Below, piece after piece: positions 60,061-64,000 of a DNA stretch of 64,000 nucleotides; the stretch's first letter is position 1; every line of letters begins with the position of its first letter. Below the pieces are notes generated by a model that saw only the letters and a program-made list of their open reading frames with translations, did no database searches and was not told the DNA's origin. The position numbers and the translations under genes were made by a program. Origin of the DNA: Bacteroides sp. GM023 (GTDB lineage Bacteria > Bacteroidota > Bacteroidia > Bacteroidales > Bacteroidaceae); NCBI RefSeq assembly GCF_014750685.1, contig NZ_JAAXGE010000006.1, positions 124,001 through 188,000 on the forward strand, written 5' to 3'.

Positions 60061-60495
60061 ATGGCACAATGGATTACCATAGAAGAAACAGCCGAGAAGT
60101 ACGGATTTGAAAAAGAATACGTTTGGATTCTGATAGAAATGAGAGAAATCACCGTATGCTACGAAAGACCCGGCGTCGACATCATAGACGACGGAAGTGT
60201 TCAGGACTTTATAAACCGGAACAAACACGGGCTTACATTAATGTATATTGAGAAGCTGGAGCGATTTTGTATAGACAAATCGAAACTTTGCTCCATATAT
60301 ATGTCACTTTTGGGCAAACAAGACAAGGAAATCGGAATGTATGAAGAAACAAAAAGTCAATGCGACGTACTACAAAAGAAATGCTTGGAACAGTACAAGT
60401 GGATACGTAAATTAGAACAAGAACTGTCACTGGAACAGACAAACTGCCGCAAGTGTTGGCTGCGAAGAATCTGTTTGAAGATTTGGAGATATTGA
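60061..60495 (+). CDS. Hypothetical protein with HTH-like N-terminus and coiled-coil C-terminus
   Basis: I do not recognise this 144-residue protein. Residues about 1-60 (WITIEETAEKYGFEKEYVWI) look like a MerR/Excisionase-type helix-turn-helix in which residues 6-25 would be the DNA-contacting helices. Residues about 80-130 (KQDKEIGMYEETKSQC, then a leucine-spaced stretch) are likely a coiled coil. It has several cysteines near the end (CRKCWLRRICLKIW). It is isolated between a repeat-rich region and a convergent two-peptide operon. It may be a small DNA-binding protein. Confidence 0.7.
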   Translation: MAQWITIEETAEKYGFEKEYVWILIEMREITVCYERPGVDIIDDGSVQDFINRNKHGLTLMYIEKLERFCIDKSKLCSIYMSLLGKQDKEIGMYEETKSQCDVLQKKCLEQYKWIRKLEQELSLEQTNCRKCWLRRICLKIWRY

Positions 60496-60533
60496 AATTG
60501 TTAGTCTACCAGAGATATGATAGATATAAAAAA

Positions 60534-60568
60534 AGTGGGGATATCGTTTTCAATAACGTATCCCCACT
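60534..60568 (-). terminator. Terminator of the two-peptide operon
   Basis: AGTGGGGATA (60534-60543) pairs with TATCCCCACT (60559-60568). On the minus strand it is followed by a run of seven T residues. The hairpin may also stop transcription from the convergent gene at 60061. Confidence 0.88.
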
Positions 60569-60593
60569 ATAAACTTAGTTAATGCACTTTTTC

Positions 60594-60686
60594 TCATTTC
60601 TCAATTCTGTACCCCCATGCAAGCATTTCGTTACGACCTACTTCACTGAGGATTTTTCTTACTAAAGAACTCATTTTCTTTGCCAT
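60594..60686 (-). CDS. 30-residue peptide with C-terminal W-G-Y motif (second gene of the two-peptide operon)
   Basis: The frame ATG 60686 to TGA 60594 encodes 30 residues. The N-terminus is basic and amphipathic (MAKKMSSLVRKILSE). The C-terminus carries AWGYRIEK. AAAGG lies upstream at about the right distance for a ribosome-binding site. The gene follows its paralogue at 60730-60828 by 43 bp and is followed by a strong terminator. It has no signal peptide or membrane segment. It shares the pattern [LF]VRK-type basic helix plus W-G-Y with the upstream peptide. Function is unknown; a secreted or modified signalling peptide is one possibility among others. Confidence 0.65.
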   Translation of the reverse strand: MAKKMSSLVRKILSEVGRNEMLAWGYRIEK

Positions 60687-60729
60687 AATCTTTAAACCTT
60701 TAAAATTACTAATTCCTGAAAACTAAAAA

Positions 60730-60828
60730 CTAAAACTTTTCTTCGGGGTTCGTATTAATAGTCGAATATCCCCAAACATGTACGTCGGCTTCGCCGAGCT
60801 TTCTAAACAATCTTTTTAACCTTTTCAT
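60730..60828 (-). CDS. 32-residue peptide with W-G-Y motif (first gene of the two-peptide operon)
   Basis: The frame ATG 60828 to TAG 60730 encodes 32 residues: a basic N-terminus (MKRLKRLFRKLGEAD), then VHVWGYSTI and an acidic tail. The ribosome-binding site AAAGGA lies 8 bp upstream. A -7 box TATTTTTG at 60862-60869 lies 34 bp upstream, so all elements of an expressed transcription unit are present. It resembles the downstream peptide in the basic helix and the W-G-Y core, which suggests gene duplication. No maturation enzyme or transporter is encoded within several kb. Confidence 0.68.
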   Translation of the reverse strand: MKRLKRLFRKLGEADVHVWGYSTINTNPEEKF

Positions 60829-60861
60829 GTTGTTATCCTTTCGTTTACATGTTATATAACA

Positions 60862-60869
60862 CAAAAATA
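60862..60869 (-). promoter_or_regulatory. -7 box for the two-peptide operon
   Basis: The minus strand reads TATTTTTG, matching TAnnTTTG, 34 bp upstream of the first peptide's ATG. A ribosome-binding site GAAAGGATAAC follows. Confidence 0.65.
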
Positions 60870-60978
60870 GGGCCTTTGTTTATAGGTTGTATCTAAAAAA
60901 GGCGGAATTTTATGTTTTATAGCATATTAATTGACTTGCATCAATTAATTTAATTATTAAGAAACTATTTCGTAACAT

Positions 60979-61045
60979 AAGTGACAGTAAACCGACAACA
61001 AAGTGGCAGGGAATAAGATAACAAAGTGGCAGTAAATAAGACAAA
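60979..61045. repeat. Three 22-23-bp direct repeats containing GTGRCAG
   Basis: AAGTGACAG, AAGTGGCAG and AAGTGGCAG begin at 60979, 61001 and 61024, in a 22-23-bp period. They end next to a terminator and share GTGACAG with the arms of the 58779 element. Confidence 0.65.
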
Positions 61046-61078
61046 AAGGCACGGAAGAAATATCATCCGTGCCTTTTT
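61043..61078. terminator. Terminator of pepD (bidirectional)
   Basis: AAAAAGGCACGG (61043-61054) and CCGTGCCTTTTT (61067-61078) form a perfect 12-bp stem with a 12-nt loop and A/T runs on both sides. It lies 92 bp past the pepD stop. Confidence 0.9.
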
Positions 61079-61084
61079 CTATAC

Positions 61085-61163
61085 GATACCTATTATATAG
61101 ATACCTATTATATAATAGAAAAGAATAAGCTATATAATAGGAAAGAATACGTTATATAATACG
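61085..61163. repeat. AT-rich short repeats between pepD and its terminator
   Basis: GATACCTATTATATA occurs at 61085 and 61100. A second pair, AAGAATA followed by a TATATAAT-type tract, occurs at 61121 and 61143, 22 bp apart. Confidence 0.6.
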
Positions 61164-61169
61164 TTTTTT

Positions 61170-62627
61170 TTATTTCATTGGAGTCTGCTCCAAAGTAGCT
61201 ACGAGGAAGTCATAGAACTTCTGTACGGTAGGAATCAACGCTCTTTCGTCCGGCGAGTGCGGAGAACGCAATGTCGGGCCGAAGGAAATCATATCCAATC
61301 CCGGAATGATAGCACCAATAATACCACATTCCAAACCTGCATGAATCACTTTCACTGCGGGTTCTACTCCAAACTGCTGTTTATAAGATGCTTTCATCGC
61401 ATGCAGAATCGGTGAATTAACATCGGGCTGCCAACCGGAATAGCCGCCTGTCATCTCCACCTTCATTCCTGCCATAGAGAAGCAAGACTCAAGACTGGTA
61501 GTCAGATACTCCTTCATGCTATCAGAAGAGCTGCGAGCCAAAATCTTAATAGCCGCTTTGCCTTCACCAATCGTTATGATAGCAAGATTGGAAGAAGTTT
61601 CCACTGTATCAGGCACAGTAGGAATCATACGCGTCACGCCATTCTGACAAGCAAAGATAGCATCAATCAGATTATCCTGAATTTCTTCGGGCACTTGACC
61701 TGCCGGAAGTTCCACACGTTCTGCCGTAAAGCTAATCGGAGTTTCGATAGCCGAATATTCTTCATTGAACAGGTCTTCGCAGTATTTCACCAAGCCCAGC
61801 AATTCTTCTTCGTTCTCAGCAGGGATAGTAACGATGGCGTGCGCTTCACGTGGAATGGCATTTCGCATATTGCCACCTTCCCAGCTAGCCAAACGAGCTT
61901 CATAACTGGCAACGGCTTCACGGATAAAGCGAACCAGCAATTTATTGGCATTGGCACGGCCTTCATTGATTTCCAATCCGGAATGTCCGCCACGCAAGCC
62001 TTTCAGGGTTACTTGTACAGCGATGTCACCTGCTTCGGGAGCTACCTCCTTATATTCTAATGTAGCAGTGACGTCCATACCTCCGGCACAACCGATATAC
62101 AATTCACCTTCGTCTTCCGAGTCAAGGTTCAGAAGAATTTCCCCATTCAATGTACCCGGCTTCAATCCAAAAGCACCGAACATTCCGGTTTCTTCGTCTT
62201 TGGTAATGAGGGCTTCCAATGGACCATGTTTCAGGTCTTTGGCTTCCAGTACGGCCATGATGGCAGCTACGCCAAGTCCGTTGTCAGCGCCCAGGGTAGT
62301 ACCTTTCGCTTTCACCCAGTCGCCATCTATATACGTTTCAATCGGGTCTTTTTCAAAATCGTGCACGGTATCGTTGTTCTTTTGAGGAACCATATCCATA
62401 TGCGCCTGAAGAATTACACCTTTCCGGTTTTCCATGCCCGGAGTTGCGGGTTTGCGGATAATCACGTTGCCTGCTTCGTCAACAAAAGATTCCAGTCCCA
62501 AGCCTTTTCCGAAATTAATCAGGAAGTCAGTCACTTTTTCCATGTGTCCTGACGGACGGGGAATTTGAGTCAACGAATAAAAATGCTTCCACACGTTCTG
62601 TGGAGCTAAAGAAAGAATTGTACTCAT
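61170..62627 (-). CDS. pepD: Cytosol non-specific dipeptidase (aminoacyl-histidine dipeptidase)
   Basis: This 485-residue M20C metallopeptidase hydrolyses dipeptides, including those with N-terminal amino acids linked to histidine. Zinc ligands and catalytic residues are visible: QAHMDMVPQ with the first His and Asp, LGADNGLGVA, the general base EE in KDEETGMFGA, and IHAGLECGI with the C-terminal zinc-ligand region. The dimerisation (lid) domain lies in residues about 200-380. It is cytoplasmic and monocistronic. Confidence 0.96.
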   Translation of the reverse strand: MSTILSLAPQNVWKHFYSLTQIPRPSGHMEKVTDFLINFGKGLGLESFVDEAGNVIIRKPATPGMENRKGVILQAHMDMVPQKNNDTVHDFEKDPIETYIDGDWVKAKGTTLGADNGLGVAAIMAVLEAKDLKHGPLEALITKDEETGMFGAFGLKPGTLNGEILLNLDSEDEGELYIGCAGGMDVTATLEYKEVAPEAGDIAVQVTLKGLRGGHSGLEINEGRANANKLLVRFIREAVASYEARLASWEGGNMRNAIPREAHAIVTIPAENEEELLGLVKYCEDLFNEEYSAIETPISFTAERVELPAGQVPEEIQDNLIDAIFACQNGVTRMIPTVPDTVETSSNLAIITIGEGKAAIKILARSSSDSMKEYLTTSLESCFSMAGMKVEMTGGYSGWQPDVNSPILHAMKASYKQQFGVEPAVKVIHAGLECGIIGAIIPGLDMISFGPTLRSPHSPDERALIPTVQKFYDFLVATLEQTPMK

Positions 62628-62720
62628 AACAAATATTTTAAAACTGTTTTAAATCTAATAATTAAACAGTGGCAAGTTATGGAAAAGTTTTCAGATGGCA
62701 AAGGACGTTAGCAAAAACAT

Positions 62721-63383
62721 TCACTCCAAAGACAACATTCGCATATCGTCCAAGGCTTTCGGCTGATATTTTATCTCGCTGAATATTCCCGTAAAGCCGT
62801 CTCCGCGAGAGCCGTGTGCCGCAAAACCGACTTTGACTTTTCCTTTCGTCTCCAGATTGAAATTTCTCACCATCAACCAGTTTTTATTATCAGAGGAATA
62901 GAAGAATGAGTATTCCGAACCATGCTTCACCACCGCCATGTATGCGTAATCGCCTGTCGGCATGGAGTTGCAGTCATCGGAAAAAGTACGGGTGACGACG
63001 GAAACGATTGTCGGCTGGAGATTGACCGAGTTCTCATAGCATAACTTCGCCCAAACATCATCGTCCTGATAGATTACGAGGGCTGCCACGTCATAAATTG
63101 ATTTCAACTTGCCCGCAACCCGTGCGCTCATGGTAAAATCAGCTTCCGGCTCAAAGAGGATAAGCGGGGCGTTCGTCACTTTCGATTTGCCGGAAGGGCT
63201 ATTGAAAAGGTTCGTCTTTCCGGCGGCGGTGATACTGATACGGTCTTTTTCTATTTGATAATCGACGGGGCGGTTATGGATAATCAGGTTGTGCGGGATG
63301 GTGGAAATACGTTTGTCGATATTCTGCGCTAATGCAGGGATAGCCAAAAGAAAGGACAAAATAAGGTAGATGACTCTTTTCAT
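62721..63383 (-). CDS. DUF1349 domain-containing exported protein
   Basis: The 220-residue protein starts with a signal peptide (MKRVIYLILSFLLAIPALAQ). The rest is one beta-sandwich domain in the DUF1349 (concanavalin-like) family: EADFTMSARVAGKL, YDVAALVIYQDDDVWAKLCYE, and KVKVGFAAHGSRGDGFTGIFSEI, described in parts. Members bind or act on carbohydrates, but the substrate is unknown. A -7 box at 63407-63414 (minus strand TATTTTTG) lies 24 bp before the ATG. Confidence 0.88.
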   Translation of the reverse strand: MKRVIYLILSFLLAIPALAQNIDKRISTIPHNLIIHNRPVDYQIEKDRISITAAGKTNLFNSPSGKSKVTNAPLILFEPEADFTMSARVAGKLKSIYDVAALVIYQDDDVWAKLCYENSVNLQPTIVSVVTRTFSDDCNSMPTGDYAYMAVVKHGSEYSFFYSSDNKNWLMVRNFNLETKGKVKVGFAAHGSRGDGFTGIFSEIKYQPKALDDMRMLSLE

Positions 63384-63406
63384 AAATGTATCGTATTAGT
63401 TTCGGA

Positions 63407-63414
63407 CAAAAATA
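63407..63414 (-). promoter_or_regulatory. -7 box for the DUF1349 gene
   Basis: The minus strand reads TATTTTTG, 24 bp before ATG 63383, matching TAnnTTTG. Confidence 0.6.
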
Positions 63415-63488
63415 GATACATTTGTCGGTTTTTCTTTGTAATATCGTACTAATTAAATAGAAAAGAATACACACTTTTAGCTAAAATA

Positions 63489-64000
63489 TCATTCCCGATG
63501 TCTATTGGTAAACGGCAAAGCTGCAAAGCCATAGATGCCCAGTAAAACGACCAAAAGGGTTTGGATACCGTGTACAATCAAGGCAAAAATTCCGGCATCT
63601 GTCACGTTTACTCCATAAAGCATCATCATAGAAATGACGGCGAAGTGCCACGGCCCTGCTCCGTTGGGAGTAGGTACAATTACGGCGAATGTACCACCTA
63701 CAAACATGACCAATGCTGCTAGTATGCCTAGGTGGGCGGTGAAAGCAAAGCAATAGAACGTAAAATAGAAATGGAAAAAGTAGCATGCCCAAATAGCTAG
63801 TGTATAGAATATAAAGAGGGGGATATTGCGCACGCTTTTCAACGACATGATGCCTTCCCAAATATTAAGTACAAAACCTTTCACTTTTTCATAGAAAAAC
63901 AATGTCTTTCGCAAATAATAGAGGAGTACTCCCACTCCGATAAAACAAAACAGGACAATGTAGAACCAAACGGACGTCAGAAGATGCAGAAGGGAAGGTA
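63489..64000 (-). CDS. Flippase-like (lysylphosphatidylglycerol synthase TM family) protein, N-terminus beyond the right edge
   Basis: The frame is open through the right edge (about 170 residues seen). At least five hydrophobic helices are visible, with the family stretch FAVIVPTPNGAGPWHFAVI in the second half, the signature of the AglD/MprF-type transmembrane domain. Proteins of this family move lipid-linked or polar head groups across the membrane. No MprF catalytic domain is seen in this part. An internal GTG at 63935 is not taken as the start, since the frame continues upstream of it to the window edge. Confidence 0.8.
   Translation of the reverse strand, partial: PSLLHLLTSVWFYIVLFCFIGVGVLLYYLRKTLFFYEKVKGFVLNIWEGIMSLKSVRNIPLFIFYTLAIWACYFFHFYFTFYCFAFTAHLGILAALVMFVGGTFAVIVPTPNGAGPWHFAVISMMMLYGVNVTDAGIFALIVHGIQTLLVVLLGIYGFAALPFTNRHRE

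Overview
The window looks like a chromosomal segment of a gut Bacteroides species. Four things support this: promoters carry the Bacteroidetes -7 box (TAnnTTTG) and not a TATAAT box; murF and alr are fused; a NADH dehydrogenase-type operon lacks nuoEFG and has fused nuoCD; and there are a TonB-dependent receptor with a CarboxypepD_reg N-terminus, a GSCFA protein, DUF1573 and a large GH2 beta-galactosidase. No rRNA, tRNA, transposase, integrase or CRISPR array was seen. The species is not resolved.

Left part (1-13.4 kb). On the minus strand a tat operon (tatA, tatC) runs into a partial PD-(D/E)XK nuclease/superfamily I helicase, preceded by a GSCFA gene and a murF-alr fusion. A divergent promoter pair separates these from dxs, trkA and trkH on the plus strand, which are followed by a small orphan lipoprotein gene. 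The complex I operon nuoA-B-CD-H-I-J-K-L-M-N (13.5-23.5 kb) ends at a strong bidirectional terminator.

Middle (23.6-35.2 kb, minus strand). An orphan multi-PAS/GAF histidine kinase is followed upstream by a TonB receptor plus beta-helix lipoprotein pair, an AraC regulator, a YbdG-like MscS channel, and a DUF4435 protein paired with a compact ABC-type ATPase. That last pair has the domain combination of the PARIS anti-phage system.

The most interesting gene system is at 35.3-45 kb. It is a tightly coupled minus-strand operon of seven genes: a membrane protein, a 1025-residue tubulin/FtsZ-like GTPase (Tubulin_2 type), a zinc-ribbon/single-TM/Big_2 protein and four or more exported proteins of no recognised family. 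It has a near-ideal promoter and a terminator. It looks like a cytoplasm-to-envelope apparatus built on a tubulin homologue.

Right part (45.3-64 kb). An EamA transporter, a GH2 beta-galactosidase with a C-terminal F5/8C-type domain, MeaB, a DUF1573 protein and a giant alpha-2-macroglobulin-like protein lacking the thioester motif lead to a 1.45-kb non-coding stretch. That stretch holds a 718-bp element bounded by 101-bp inverted repeats. Inside it are eight 22-bp palindromic units and eight 24-bp units. A second copy of the 22-bp palindromic family lies 28 kb away, upstream of the TonB receptor gene. Further right are a candidate short hairpin RNA, a small hypothetical gene, a previously unannotated two-gene operon of 30- and 32-residue peptides sharing a W-G-Y motif, pepD, a DUF1349 protein and a partial flippase-like membrane protein.
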